Source of the DNA: Halomonas dongshanensis | Lineage (GTDB): Bacteria > Pseudomonadota > Gammaproteobacteria > Pseudomonadales > Halomonadaceae | NCBI RefSeq assembly: GCF_024790395.1 | Contig: NZ_JAJISC010000004.1 | Location: 1-64,000 of the forward strand | DNA length: 64,000 bases | Direction of reading: 5' to 3' | In this document: one piece after another, positions 8,961 to 19,214 of the stretch | Layout: the number at the start of each line of letters is the position of its first letter | How positions within the stretch are numbered: the stretch's first letter is position 1 | Position numbers and translations under genes: made by a program | The notes under the pieces: model-generated | Database searches by the model: none | Told to the model about the DNA's origin: nothing | The model's input: the letters and a program-made list of their open reading frames with translations, nothing else

Positions 8961-9833
8961 TTAACTTAATTTTTGCCGCTGCTGGAGCATCAAACCAGAG
9001 AGAATGAGCGCCAACCCCATTAGGGTGGAGAAGCGAATCGGCTCTCCCACGACCAAAAAGAGCAGCATGAGCGATACTGGCGGCGACAAAAAGATCAAGT
9101 TGGAGACCTTGGCGGTACGCGAGACCCGTTGCATGGCGAGTTGCCAAAAAATAAACGCAATACCCATCTCGAAAAGCCCCACATAGACGCCCGCCCCCAA
9201 CGCCTGCCAGCCGTGCCACTGAAAGCCTGGGCCGATATAGAGCAATAGCGTTAAGACGGGCAGGCCGACGCTGAAGTTTTGCCATTGCCCCACGAGCGGC
9301 TCGCGCGCATCGCGCGTATTGAACAACCAATACAGCGCCCAAAGAAGCGTAGAAGCCAGCGCCAGCAGTACACCCGTAAGGTCAGCAAAATTAACGTCGA
9401 ATACGCTTCCCCGCGTGGCAATCACCCATACGCCAGCGTAGGCGATGATGCCCGAAACGATATCGCGCCGCGTTAGCCGCTGGCCCAAAATGGGCACGGC
9501 GAGAAAGGCCATGACCAATGCCCAGGTGTAATTCAGCGCCATCGCCTCTTGTCCCGGCAGGCGATCGTAGGCGGCAAATAGTGCCAAATAGTAAGCGACA
9601 GGGTTCATCAGCCCCGCCCAAAGCGCCGTGCGCCAGCCGCTGCGTAAGGCGTGGCCTAACTGCTGGCGATAGATCACGATACCCCCCATCAGCGCCCACG
9701 ACACCAGCGCTGCGACCCACATCAGCTCCAGTGGGCTCATCCACGTAAGCGCCACCTTGAAGGCGGTAGCCACGGTGGACCACAGCGCAACCGCAGCAAG
9801 ACCAAAGCCGATAGCTTGACGATCCATATTCAT
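8961..9833 (-). CDS. EamA-family DMT permease
   Basis: 290 residues with about ten hydrophobic helices in two EamA halves (residues about 8-140 and 150-288), the usual size for the drug/metabolite transporter superfamily. The conserved Pro-rich end of the second half is visible (LSPPVSLMLLFLVVGEPI). An inner-membrane transporter with unknown substrate. Its ATG overlaps the stop of the preceding SelW-like gene (ATGA), so the two are co-transcribed and coupled. A paralogue lies at 55984-56901. Confidence 0.85.
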   Translation of the reverse strand: MNMDRQAIGFGLAAVALWSTVATAFKVALTWMSPLELMWVAALVSWALMGGIVIYRQQLGHALRSGWRTALWAGLMNPVAYYLALFAAYDRLPGQEAMALNYTWALVMAFLAVPILGQRLTRRDIVSGIIAYAGVWVIATRGSVFDVNFADLTGVLLALASTLLWALYWLFNTRDAREPLVGQWQNFSVGLPVLTLLLYIGPGFQWHGWQALGAGVYVGLFEMGIAFIFWQLAMQRVSRTAKVSNLIFLSPPVSLMLLFLVVGEPIRFSTLMGLALILSGLMLQQRQKLS

Positions 9834-10099
9834 CGATCCAGATGCCCTAGGTCACGCTCGGGGTCGAGCAAGTCACGAACACGCTGCTTGAGCGTTTTGA
9901 CATCAGGGAAGCCGCCATCACGCTTGCGCTCCCAGATCAGCGTCTGTTCGAACCAGATCTCGAAGGTGCCGCCGTGGGAGGGCGCCAGCGCGACCTCGGT
10001 AAGATCCTCACCAAAGGTCGACAGCAGCTCCTGGGCGTACCATCCGGTGCGTAACAGCCATTGGCACTGGGTGCAGTAACGTATTTTGATGTGAGCCAT
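9830..10099 (-). CDS. SelT/SelW/SelH (Rdx-type) thioredoxin-fold protein
   Basis: 89 residues from ATG 10099. This start is preferred over an upstream in-frame one because the family motif begins directly after it (HIKIRYCTQCQWLLRTGW). C9-x-x-C12 replaces the Cys-x-x-Sec of eukaryotic SelW. The rest matches the compact Rdx fold (GGTFEIWFEQTLIWERK, GGFPDVKTLKQRVRD). Likely a small cytosolic thiol redox protein; its partner is unknown. Overlaps the DMT permease gene by four bases. Confidence 0.88.
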   Translation of the reverse strand: MAHIKIRYCTQCQWLLRTGWYAQELLSTFGEDLTEVALAPSHGGTFEIWFEQTLIWERKRDGGFPDVKTLKQRVRDLLDPERDLGHLDR

Positions 10100-10258
10100 G
10101 GAGAAATCCTCAGTAAGCCTTGGCAGCGTATCGATAGCCGTATCGACAACGCCGTGTTGCATAAACGCTATGTGCGCAATCGTTAGCCTGTCATCTATTC
10201 TATCGGCATCATAACGTTACAGGGTGTCATTCACCCCCGCTACCGCCAAGGAACCCCA

Positions 10259-11572
10259 ATGGCCAGCACCCAAAGCTCACAGTCGCGTCTGTACGAATGG
10301 ATGACGGGCGACGACGATAGCCGCCTCTGCGACGATATTCCTGAAAGCGCCTGCAACGCTCAGCCACGCAACTTCATACGCCATCTCTGGGCGGCGCTGG
10401 GTAATAAACTCGCCGACGAGCTCTCTAGCGCACGCCTAGTGCTGCCCTGGCTCATGGGCATCATTGGGGCGCCCATTTGGATGGTCGGGTTACTGGTGCC
10501 CATTCGCGAGTCGGGGTCGCTCTTGCCCCAGGTCTTCGTCGCTGGCTTCATTCGCCCGCTGTCTCAACGCAAGTGGGTATGGGTCGCAGGCGCCGCGATT
10601 CAAGCCGTATGTGCACTGCTGCTGGCACTGCTCGCACTCAGCGGCGAAGGCACGCTGGGTGGCTCGTTGGTGCTACTGGTCCTCATCGTGCTGTCGCTTG
10701 CCCGAGGTCTCTCCTCCATTGCCACCAAGGATGTCATGGGCAAGACCATCGCCAAGCGTAAGCGCGGCACGCTCATGGGCTGGAGCGGCAGCGTGGCCGG
10801 TGCCGCCACCCTTGCCGCTGGGGGCGTGCTGGTGCTGTTCGATGATCGCCCAAGCGAGACGGTGCTTGCAGCACTACTCGGCGTGGCCGCGCTTGGCTGG
10901 GTGCTCAACGCTCTGGGTGCTGCACGACTAGAGGAGACGCCAGGCGCCACCGAAGGTGGCAAGAGCGTATGGGATAGCTTGAAGCTAGGGGTAAAACTTT
11001 TCCGTGAAGACCGCACCTTCCTGCATTTCAATCTTTCGCGCGCTTTGCTGCTGTCGAGTGCCCTTGCCCTGCCCTATATCGCCCTGCTTGGCCAAGAGCA
11101 GAGTGGCAGCGACCTGAGCGGACTAGGGATCATGATCGTGGTGTCAGGGCTTGCAGGTATGGTTGCAAGCCCTATTTGGGGCAAGCGTGCTGACCGCTCC
11201 AGCCGTAACGTAATGCGCGACGCTGCACTTGGCACACTCCTCTGCTGTGCCCTCGCCGCGGTAGTTGCTTGGCTTCCGGGCAGTTGGACCACCACCATTT
11301 GGCCCTACGCGATAATCTATTCATTGTTGGTGATCATTCATAATGGCGTTCGCCTGGGGCGTAAAACTTATCTGCTCGACATGTCCGATCAGGACAACCG
11401 CGCACTTTATGTCGCGCTCTCGAACACCATGACAGGCATTTTGATGCTGATCGTGGGGGCGTTGATTGGTGCGCTAGCACACGTGCTAGGTAGTGCTTTA
11501 CTACTACTGGTGCTGGCAGCCACGGCCTTGGGTGCTTTTTTTAGTACACAGGCTCTACCGCAGGTAGAGTAG
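10259..11572 (+). CDS. Major facilitator superfamily transporter
   Basis: 437 residues with about twelve hydrophobic segments, preceded by a 40-residue polar N-terminus (ends near NFIRHLWAALGNKLADELS). Internal basic loops such as GKTIAKRKRGTLMGW and GKRADRSSRNVMRDA fit MFS cytoplasmic loops between helices 2-3 and 8-9. Substrate unknown. Start ATG follows AAGGAA at a suitable distance. Divergent from the SelW-DMT pair, leaving a 160-bp shared upstream region. Confidence 0.82.
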   Translation: MASTQSSQSRLYEWMTGDDDSRLCDDIPESACNAQPRNFIRHLWAALGNKLADELSSARLVLPWLMGIIGAPIWMVGLLVPIRESGSLLPQVFVAGFIRPLSQRKWVWVAGAAIQAVCALLLALLALSGEGTLGGSLVLLVLIVLSLARGLSSIATKDVMGKTIAKRKRGTLMGWSGSVAGAATLAAGGVLVLFDDRPSETVLAALLGVAALGWVLNALGAARLEETPGATEGGKSVWDSLKLGVKLFREDRTFLHFNLSRALLLSSALALPYIALLGQEQSGSDLSGLGIMIVVSGLAGMVASPIWGKRADRSSRNVMRDAALGTLLCCALAAVVAWLPGSWTTTIWPYAIIYSLLVIIHNGVRLGRKTYLLDMSDQDNRALYVALSNTMTGILMLIVGALIGALAHVLGSALLLLVLAATALGAFFSTQALPQVE

Positions 11573-11755
11573 CGTTTAAAAAACGTTCAATATTGCAAAG
11601 TTGCGCTTTGCTGACCATCATTGAGTTTACGCAGCGATGCTTTTGCCGCTGCATTTCTTCCCGTCGAGTCGCGCGCTGGAAAGCTTTACCCTGAGTAATA
11701 TGCGCTAGCCGCCGAGAGACGGAGCGAATTTGAGCTGCTACAGGATTATCCATCG

Positions 11756-12193
11756 ATGAAACGTTCACCTTTGATCAACCCGGAGCTGCTCGAGCGTATC
11801 ATCGACGCCTCCGAAGACGGCATCGTCGTCGCCGAACAGGAAGGCGACGAGAACATTCTGATTTATGTCAATAAGGGCTTTGAGCGCCTGACCGGCTACA
11901 GCGCCGATGAAATTCTCTACCGCGACTGCCGCTTTCTACAAAACGACGACCGCGACCAGGAAGCCCTCGACGTTATTCGCGATGCGCTGAAAAACCTGCG
12001 GCCCTGCCGCGAAGTGCTGCGTAACTACCGCAAGGACGGCAGCATGTTCTGGAACGAGCTATCGATGACGCCGGTTTTCGATGAAGAGGAAAATCTGATG
12101 TACTTCATCGGCGTACAAAAAGATGTTACCGCCCGCATCGAAGCCCAACTACAGCTGACTGCACTGAAAGCCGAATACGCCGACGCCCAATAG
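11756..12193 (+). CDS. Short LOV blue-light photoreceptor (SB1-LOV type)
   Basis: 145 residues forming a single PAS/LOV core with short N- and C-caps and no effector domain. The flavin-Cys motif reads YRDCRFLQNDDRDQ with C58 as the adduct-forming Cys. Other FMN-binding features are ILIYVNKGFERLTGYS, EVLRNYRKDGSMFWNELS and YFIGVQKDVT. This closely resembles the Pseudomonas putida short LOV proteins, which also carry DCRFLQ rather than the plant NCRFLQ. The C-terminal helix (ARIEAQLQLTALKAEYADAQ) is the probable dimer/Ja element. Expected to bind FMN and signal by protein-protein contact. A weak AGGA precedes the ATG. Confidence 0.88.
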   Translation: MKRSPLINPELLERIIDASEDGIVVAEQEGDENILIYVNKGFERLTGYSADEILYRDCRFLQNDDRDQEALDVIRDALKNLRPCREVLRNYRKDGSMFWNELSMTPVFDEEENLMYFIGVQKDVTARIEAQLQLTALKAEYADAQ

Positions 12194-12353
12194 CGCCAAC
12201 GTTCTCACGACAATTTTTCATGTTCAGGGCTTGAACTTCAACCTCAGTAGCGCTATATAGCGGCTAGGCGCAAAAACGCGCCAGGCGCTTCACCGAACGC
12301 GATGGTGGAGCCACTGTGACGCCGGCCTGCCGGCTTGGGTTGGAGGGCCTCGC

Positions 12354-12566
12354 ATGAGCCGTAACCCCTTGAATCGTGAAACCTACCCAGGCGATGCCGT
12401 CGAGACAGAAGAGTTTGAGAGTCTCGATGCCGTCAACGACGATCACTACAGCCGTACGCGTTCGAGCAAAGCCGATTCCCTACGCGCCCGGCGTCAAGTA
12501 GAGGACTGGCTGGAAGAGCGGCGCCTTCAGCGCGCCATCGACGGCGACTGGGACGAAGAGGAGTAA
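12354..12566 (+). CDS. Small acidic protein, PA3496-like
   Basis: 70 residues, highly charged. An acidic N-terminal half (DAVETEEFESLDAVNDDHYS) is followed by a basic-acidic helix (ARRQVEDWLEERRLQRAID) and an acidic tail. The helix with RRQxEDWLEERRL resembles the small PA3496 family of gammaproteobacteria, loosely annotated as envelope integrity; the match is from memory. GGAGG lies upstream of the ATG, and a strong terminator follows the stop, so it is a genuine short transcription unit. Confidence 0.68.
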   Translation: MSRNPLNRETYPGDAVETEEFESLDAVNDDHYSRTRSSKADSLRARRQVEDWLEERRLQRAIDGDWDEEE

Positions 12567-12575
12567 ACCTCCTTT

Positions 12576-12608
12576 GCCCAGGCAATTACCGCCTGGGCTT
12601 CCCCTTTT
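12576..12608 (+). terminator. Rho-independent terminator
   Basis: Perfect 8-bp stem GCCCAGGC/GCCTGGGC with a 7-base loop, followed by TTCCCCTTTT. It lies 10 bp after the stop of the small acidic protein gene. Confidence 0.85.
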
Positions 12609-12631
12609 AGCATTCTTCTCTCGCCACCTTT

Positions 12632-12687
12632 GTCTATCTAGCCTCTATCTTTCTAGCCCTTATCTTTCTAGCCTCTATCTTTCTAGC
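12632..12687. repeat. 15-bp tandem repeat upstream of ettA
   Basis: Three full consecutive 15-mers (12643-12657, 12658-12672, 12673-12687; consensus CTCTATCTTTCTAGC, one copy with two changes) preceded by a truncated copy at 12632-12642. Noncoding, between a terminator and ettA. An overlapping plus-strand frame is just repeat-encoded leucine and serine. Confidence 0.85.
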
Positions 12688-12783
12688 CTTTCTATGCGCT
12701 CGCCACTATCATCGGGGGAGTCACCGGTCGCGGCGGTGTACGTCGTCCGCCTACCGCTTTTCTCATCAACCTGACGGATTTCC

Positions 12784-14445
<1,662 letters not shown>

Positions 14446-14470
14446 TCGAACGTTTGAGCCAGAAACACGA

Positions 14471-14492
14471 AAGGCCCCATTTGGGGCCTTTT
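14471..14492 (+). terminator. Terminator after ettA
   Basis: AAGGCCCC/GGGGCCTT hairpin with a short ATTT loop and a TTTT run at the 3' side, 26 bp after the ettA stop. Confidence 0.9.
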
Positions 14493-14538
14493 GCATGAGC
14501 GCTTATGTCATTAAAGCATCAGCGCCTTCAACCGCAGG

Positions 14539-14697
14539 TCAGCGCCGTCTGCCGGTGATCAGCGACACGACGAAGAGAATCAAGAACAGCACGAAAAGAA
14601 TCTGTGCGATGGTGGATGCGACCCCCGCGATACCTGAAAAGCCCAGAACCCCGGCGATGATCGCGATAATAAGAAACAGCATTGCGTTGCCTAGCAT
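14539..14697 (-). CDS. DUF1328 (YtjA-like) small membrane protein
   Basis: 52 residues from ATG 14697, preceded by AAGGAG at a good distance; longer upstream frames lack such a site. Two hydrophobic helices ([20 protein letters not shown] and [19 protein letters not shown]) joined by a short GVAST turn, ending GRRR, exactly the DUF1328 pattern. Function of the family is unknown; members are often stress-associated. Convergent with ettA. Confidence 0.9.
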   Translation of the reverse strand: MLGNAMLFLIIAIIAGVLGFSGIAGVASTIAQILFVLFLILFVVSLITGRRR

Positions 14698-14825
14698 GGC
14701 CTCACTCCTTTTCCATGTCTCTGTTGTGTACCATGTCGTCCATATCATGGTGCTGCTTTCTAAGCGTTGGCGATAAGCGCGAATTCGTCAAGTTGGCTTA
14801 GATGGGGCATTCTCAAAAAAGCGCT

Positions 14826-15461
14826 TCAAACGTGATAAACGAGCTTGGCGAAAAGCCGTGTCACGCCGCGAAAACCCCACTCAAGCGGTGCCGGTAGGCG
14901 CGCTCCGCCCGCCTCCAGGGCCAGCTGTGCGCCATGGGCGTTGTCGCGCCCCATGCGTTTAAATAGCGCCTGGGTCGGCGCGTCGTCTGCGGGAAGCTGC
15001 AGCGCTTGCGCCTGGCACTGCCGCGCGGCGCGCTCGGTTGCGCTTGCAACCATCCCCAGGCCTGCGCGATCACTCACGAGCGTTACGCCCGCGCCGGCTC
15101 CCAGGGCGCCGATAAACACCAGCGGCGCCAACGGGCTTGGGCGGCTTTCAAGGGTGCGTAACCGCTGGTCGCACCAGATGACGTGATCCATGGCGTGCTG
15201 CAGGCTTGATTCGCGCTCGCCCGATGCCTGGGTGGACGCCATCCGCTCGCCCATTCCCAGCCCCAATTGCCCCGCTTCGCTGGCATGACGCACGCGCAGC
15301 CAGCCCGTGCTGCTACGCCGCGCCGCACTGGTTAGCGCCACCGGAGGCAGATCGAGGGCTGGATTGGCGCGCTCGGCGCTGGCCTCTCCCGGGCAGAGGG
15401 TGCGTAAAACGCGATCGAAGTGGCCTATCCATTCGTCCCGGCGGTGAAGTTGTCGCTCCAT
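14826..15461 (-). CDS. Coq7/demethoxyubiquinone hydroxylase homologue with degraded di-iron ligands
   Basis: 211 residues, the normal Coq7 length. Family landmarks are clear: LRVRHASEAG for the usual LRVNHAGEV, DHVIWCDQRLRTLESRPSPLAPL, VSDRAGLGMVA and the GGARLPAPLEWGF end. In active Coq7 six residues (two E, two ExxH motifs) bind di-iron. Here E62, H93 and E143 remain, but the Glu three before H93 is Ala (A90) and the last ExxH reads D173-N-A-H176, out of register by the best ungapped alignment. It may be inactive or functionally shifted. Start ATG has a strong GGAGG. The ubiquinone role is therefore uncertain. Confidence 0.78.
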   Translation of the reverse strand: MERQLHRRDEWIGHFDRVLRTLCPGEASAERANPALDLPPVALTSAARRSSTGWLRVRHASEAGQLGLGMGERMASTQASGERESSLQHAMDHVIWCDQRLRTLESRPSPLAPLVFIGALGAGAGVTLVSDRAGLGMVASATERAARQCQAQALQLPADDAPTQALFKRMGRDNAHGAQLALEAGGARLPAPLEWGFRGVTRLFAKLVYHV

Positions 15462-15491
15462 GAAAACCTCCAGCAGTAGCGGGGTGAACGC

Positions 15492-15833
15492 CTAACCGGC
15501 GGGCCAGGAGAAAGCGCGACCGCCCATCAGGTGCATATGGATATGGTAGACCGTCTGCCCGCCCAATTCGTTGCAGTTCATCACTACGCGGTAGCCGTCC
15601 TCGGCGAAGCCCTGCTGCTTGGCGAGCTTGGCCGCAGTGAACTGCAGCCGCCCGATCAAGGCGAGATCCGCTTCGTCGATATCGTTGAGCGTAGCGATGT
15701 GCTTTTTGGGAATGATGAGCTGGTGCACCGGCGCCTGCGGGGCGATGTCGTTGAACGCCAGGACCTCGTCGTCTTCGTAGACAATGTCGGCAGGAATCTC
15801 GCGGGCAATGATCTTACAGAACAGGCACGTCAT
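15492..15833 (-). CDS. hinT: Histidine triad nucleotide-binding protein HinT
   Basis: 113 residues with the HIT signature [10 protein letters not shown] (H97, H99, H101) and the N-terminal [19 protein letters not shown] motif typical of bacterial HinT (purine nucleoside phosphoramidase/adenylyl hydrolase). Full length for the family. AAGGAG precedes the start. It lies between the Coq7-like gene and the kinase gene on the same strand. Confidence 0.94.
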   Translation of the reverse strand: MTCLFCKIIAREIPADIVYEDDEVLAFNDIAPQAPVHQLIIPKKHIATLNDIDEADLALIGRLQFTAAKLAKQQGFAEDGYRVVMNCNELGGQTVYHIHMHLMGGRAFSWPAG

Positions 15834-15878
15834 TCGGCTCTCCTTGAGTTGGAAGGTGTTATCGGGTTCGACGCACGC

Positions 15879-16751
15879 TCAGCGAAAGCGCCGCTGGGCC
15901 AAGAGGTGGCGCACCAAAGGCGCAAGAATCAGCTCCATGGCCAGAGACATACGCGCCCCCGGCACCACCAGGGTGTGCGGCCGAGTCATGAAGGCATCTT
16001 TGATCATCGCCAGGAGCCAAGGAAAATCGACGGTGGAAGGGTCGCGAAAGCGAATGACCACCAGCGACTCGGCATCAGTTGGAATGTCCTGGACCTCGAA
16101 GGGGTTCGACGTATCCACCGTCGGCACGCGCTGAAAGTTGATGTGGGTGCGCGAGAACTGGGGTTGGATATAGCGCACGTAATCATCCATCCGCCCCAGG
16201 ATGGTATCGATGACCGCCTCCTGGGAGTAGCCGCGCAGCTTGGTATCGCGATCGATCTTCTGGATCCACTCAAGGTTCATGGTCGGCGCCACCCCGACCA
16301 ATAAGTCGACATGGCGGGCGATATCGAACGTCGGCGTGACGAGGCCACCGTGCAAGCCTTCGTAAAAAAGCAGATCCGTGCCGCAAGGCAGCGACTGCCA
16401 CTCACTGAAGGTGCCAACGCGAAACCCCGCCTCGATCTTCTGCTTATCCTCGGCGTGAATGTAGTGCCGAAAGGTGCCGGTGCCGTGCTCACCATACTCG
16501 ACGAAGAGCGCATCGAGGCGGTCGAGCAGGTTGGCCTCGACGGCAAAGTGCGACAGCTCGTGCTTACGCTCGGGCTCTTCGCGAAAGATGCGCTGCAAAT
16601 CGTCACGCGTATAGCGGTGAAACGCGTCGCCGTCGACGAAGGCCGCGTGTACGTCTTCGCGCTGAAACATGCGCTCGAAGCTACGTCTGACCGTTGTCGT
16701 CCCGGCCCCGGAGGAGCCCGTTACGGCAATGATGGGGTATTCGCGCGACAT
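15879..16751 (-). CDS. Phosphoribulokinase-like P-loop kinase (PrkB type)
   Basis: 290 residues starting MSREYPIIAVTGSSGAGTTT; the P-loop is GSSGAGTTT. The length and motifs (FVDGDAFHRYTRDD, LFYEGLHGG, GVAPTMNLEWIQKI) match the bacterial PrkB/YhfD branch of phosphoribulokinases found in non-autotrophs such as E. coli, so Calvin-cycle function should not be assumed; no RuBisCO is visible here. The start at 16751 overlaps the stop of the thioesterase gene by one base (TGATG), which decides against a longer in-frame extension into that gene. Confidence 0.88.
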   Translation of the reverse strand: MSREYPIIAVTGSSGAGTTTVRRSFERMFQREDVHAAFVDGDAFHRYTRDDLQRIFREEPERKHELSHFAVEANLLDRLDALFVEYGEHGTGTFRHYIHAEDKQKIEAGFRVGTFSEWQSLPCGTDLLFYEGLHGGLVTPTFDIARHVDLLVGVAPTMNLEWIQKIDRDTKLRGYSQEAVIDTILGRMDDYVRYIQPQFSRTHINFQRVPTVDTSNPFEVQDIPTDAESLVVIRFRDPSTVDFPWLLAMIKDAFMTRPHTLVVPGARMSLAMELILAPLVRHLLAQRRFR

Positions 16752-17191
16752 CAGCTCTGCCTCGCGCTGGCTAGCGCCTGACGCACGGCGCTGGGAATGG
16801 TGACCGGGCGCCCCGTCTTGGGGTCGAGCAGCAACAGATTCAGCCGCGCGGTGGCTACCGGCGTTTGCGTGTCCGCCTTGAGCACGCGGTGATACACGGT
16901 CAGCGCCTTGCCGCTGGCATCGGGGATAGCGGTCTCGACGCTCAAGGCGTCGGGAAAACGCGCTTCGCTCTGGTACTGAATGGCAAGGTCGGCCACCACA
17001 CTTACCAGGCCGCCCATGTCCCACTCCTTGAGCGCCAGCGCCGCTAAGGCATTGCTGCGCGCTTCGTGAAGCAGAGACACCAGCGCGTCGTGCCCCAGAT
17101 GACGACCATAGTTCATGTCGGTGATACGCACCGTCAACGGATGCCGATGAACGACATCATCGGCAGGAAAGGCAAGCGTGACACGTTCCAT
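16751..17191 (-). CDS. Hotdog-fold acyl-CoA thioesterase
   Basis: 146 residues from ATG 17191, preceded by AGGA. Earlier in-frame starts would run into purD. Pattern of 4HBT/YbgC-like thioesterases: VRITDMNYGRHLGHDALVSL with the catalytic-region Asp and Asn-Tyr-Gly, then VVADLAIQYQSEARFPD. Probably hydrolyses acyl-CoA thioesters; substrate unknown. Translationally coupled to the kinase gene downstream and 40 bp after purD. Confidence 0.85.
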   Translation of the reverse strand: MERVTLAFPADDVVHRHPLTVRITDMNYGRHLGHDALVSLLHEARSNALAALALKEWDMGGLVSVVADLAIQYQSEARFPDALSVETAIPDASGKALTVYHRVLKADTQTPVATARLNLLLLDPKTGRPVTIPSAVRQALASARQS

Positions 17192-17231
17192 GGCAGCGTC
17201 CTGATCAGTGGTGGTCAGTGGCGCCTCGACA

Positions 17232-18527
17232 TTAACGCTTGTCCTGCTCACGAGCAATCGCCCGATAGGCGATATCGCGGCGATATTCGACATCGGCCCA
17301 GGTGATCGCCTCGACACCGCGATAAGCTTGCTGCTGGGCAGCGGATACCGTCTCCCCCAGGGCCGTGACGCAGAGCACGCGTCCACCAGCGCTCACTACG
17401 GCGTTTTGTGCGTTCAGTGCCGTACCCGCGTGGAACACCTTACAGCCTTGTGTTTCCGCGTCCGCAAGCCCTTCGATGATATCGCCCTTGCGGTAGCTTC
17501 CGGGATAGCCGCCTGCGGCCATGACCACGCCTACGGCGGGGCGCACATCCCAAGTGCACTCAGCCTCGGCCAAACGCCCTTGTGCTCCGGCCAGGCACAG
17601 CGCGGCGAAGTCGGACGTTAAACGTAGCATGATCGGCTGGGTTTCCGGGTCACCAAAGCGGCAGTTGTATTCGATCACCTTGGGGTTGCCTGCGGCATCG
17701 ACCATCAGCCCCGCGTAGAGGAAGCCGGTGTAGGCGTTGCCCTCTTGAGCCATGCCCTCGACGGTCGGACGAATCACCTGCGCCATGATGCGATCGAACA
17801 CCGCCTGAGTCACCACCGGCGCTGGCGAGTAAGCGCCCATACCACCGGTATTGGGACCAGTGTCGCCATCGTAAGCACGCTTGTGATCCTGGCTCGTGGC
17901 CATGGGAACGATGTATTCGCCGTCGACCATGACGATGAAACTCGCCTCTTCGCCCTCGAGGAACTCCTCGATCACCACGCGCGCGCCCGCGTCGCCGAAG
18001 GCGTTGGCTTCGAGCATGTCACGTACGGCGGCTTCGGCCTCGGCTTCGCTCATGGCGACGATGACGCCCTTGCCTGCCGCCAGCCCATCGGCCTTGATGA
18101 CGATGGGAGCGCCCTTCTTGGCTAGATAAGCCAGCGCCGGCTCGATCGCCGTAAACGTCGCGTACTCGGCGGTGGGAATTTGATGGCGGGCGAGAAAGTC
18201 TTTGGTGAACGACTTGGAGCCTTCGAGCTGGGCCGCCTGCTGCGTGGGGCCGAAGATGGCCAAGTTGGCAGCGCGAAAGCGATCGACAACGCCCGCAACG
18301 AGCGGCGCCTCAGGCCCCACGACGGTCAGCGCCACGCCATTTTGCTGAGCGAAGTCGACCAGTGCATCGATGTCGCTGGCATCGATGGCCACGTTGGTCA
18401 GCTTGTCTTCTCGCGCGGTACCGGCGTTACCGGGAGCGACGAAGACCTCGTCAACGCTGGCGGACTGCGCCAGTTTCCAGGCCAAGGCATGCTCGCGACC
18501 GCCGCCGCCAATCATCAAGACTTTCAT
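17232..18527 (-). CDS. purD: Phosphoribosylamine-glycine ligase
   Basis: 431 residues, full family length. N-terminal [22 protein letters not shown]-grasp motifs ([30 protein letters not shown]) and the GARS signature ([13 protein letters not shown]). Second step of de novo purine synthesis (5-phosphoribosylamine plus glycine to GAR). It often pairs with purH elsewhere; none lies here. AAGGA precedes the ATG. Confidence 0.97.
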   Translation of the reverse strand: MKVLMIGGGGREHALAWKLAQSASVDEVFVAPGNAGTAREDKLTNVAIDASDIDALVDFAQQNGVALTVVGPEAPLVAGVVDRFRAANLAIFGPTQQAAQLEGSKSFTKDFLARHQIPTAEYATFTAIEPALAYLAKKGAPIVIKADGLAAGKGVIVAMSEAEAEAAVRDMLEANAFGDAGARVVIEEFLEGEEASFIVMVDGEYIVPMATSQDHKRAYDGDTGPNTGGMGAYSPAPVVTQAVFDRIMAQVIRPTVEGMAQEGNAYTGFLYAGLMVDAAGNPKVIEYNCRFGDPETQPIMLRLTSDFAALCLAGAQGRLAEAECTWDVRPAVGVVMAAGGYPGSYRKGDIIEGLADAETQGCKVFHAGTALNAQNAVVSAGGRVLCVTALGETVSAAQQQAYRGVEAITWADVEYRRDIAYRAIAREQDKR

Positions 18528-18583
18528 GGGTATCCTTCTCGAAGGTAAGCGTGAATGCGCGGCATTATGCCATAGCCCAGGGC

Positions 18584-19051
18584 TTATGAGCGCTTGTCGT
18601 CGTGGGTGTCGTCACTGGAAGAGGGCATCGACTGCTTGAACGCGGTCTGCCAGAAGCGCATGTTCTCTTCGGCAAGCTCACGCATGAACTCCATGGGCGA
18701 GTGGCGCATCGCCTGCTGCCACTGACTCTGCATGCGTTTTTGCTGCTCCAGCATCAGTTGGGTGCCCTGCTCCAGATAGCGCGATAGCGGCAGCGGCGAC
18801 GACATATCGTAGACGCGGATCAGCTGCGCCAGCAGGTCGTTGGAGAACACCTCGGCTTTGCCGTCGGCCTGCTCTTGCTCGATAATGATCGACAGCAGGA
18901 TCGTTCGCGTGAGATCTTCGCCGCTTTTGGCATCCTCGACGCGAAAGGGCTCTTCTTCCAGAATCAGGCGGCGCAGATCTTCTAAGGTGACATAGCGGCT
19001 CTGCTGCGTATCGTACAACCGACGATTGGCATACTTGCGAATTACGCGCAC
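18584..19051 (-). CDS. phaR: Polyhydroxyalkanoate synthesis repressor PhaR
   Basis: 155 residues from a GTG at 19051, chosen because AAGGAG lies 7 bases upstream and PhaR proteins begin with the RVIRKYANRRLYDT motif right at the start. The N-terminal PHB accumulation regulatory domain (YVTLEDLRRLILEEEPF, DAKSGEDLTRTILLSIIIEQ) is followed by a Gln/Met-rich helix. In PHA producers it represses phasin and phaR genes and is released by PHA granules. It is isolated here from other pha genes. Confidence 0.92.
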   Translation of the reverse strand: MRVIRKYANRRLYDTQQSRYVTLEDLRRLILEEEPFRVEDAKSGEDLTRTILLSIIIEQEQADGKAEVFSNDLLAQLIRVYDMSSPLPLSRYLEQGTQLMLEQQKRMQSQWQQAMRHSPMEFMRELAEENMRFWQTAFKQSMPSSSDDTHDDKRS

Positions 19052-19214
19052 GGCGTTTCTCCTTGAACGCGACACTGGGATCTTCCCAGGTTCATCATAG
19101 GGCATTCCCGTTAGCCGTCATTGTGCCTGCGTCACGCCTTCATGCAAGCCACTTTGCCCCACGACCCGTTTGGCATACGGCGCCATCGCTCTACCAGGAT
19201 CACGACCGCTACTC

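Noticed and set aside
11541..11768. 75-codon minus-strand frame between the MFS and LOV genes
   Set aside because: Overlaps the ends of both neighbours, lacks a ribosome binding site and matches no family I know. Could be revisited if conserved.
12574..12774. 66-codon Leu/Ser-rich frame before ettA
   Set aside because: Encoded by the 15-bp tandem repeat and running through the terminator hairpin.
15879..16751. Calvin cycle phosphoribulokinase
   Set aside because: Length and motifs fit the PrkB branch of heterotrophs, and no RuBisCO or other cbb genes are nearby.
16752..17024. N-terminal extension of the phosphoribulokinase-like gene
   Set aside because: It would overlap the thioesterase gene; the family P-loop begins right after the internal ATG at 16751, which has a TGATG coupling.
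17192..17386. N-terminal extension of the thioesterase gene
   Set aside because: It would run into purD; the hotdog domain is complete from ATG 17191.
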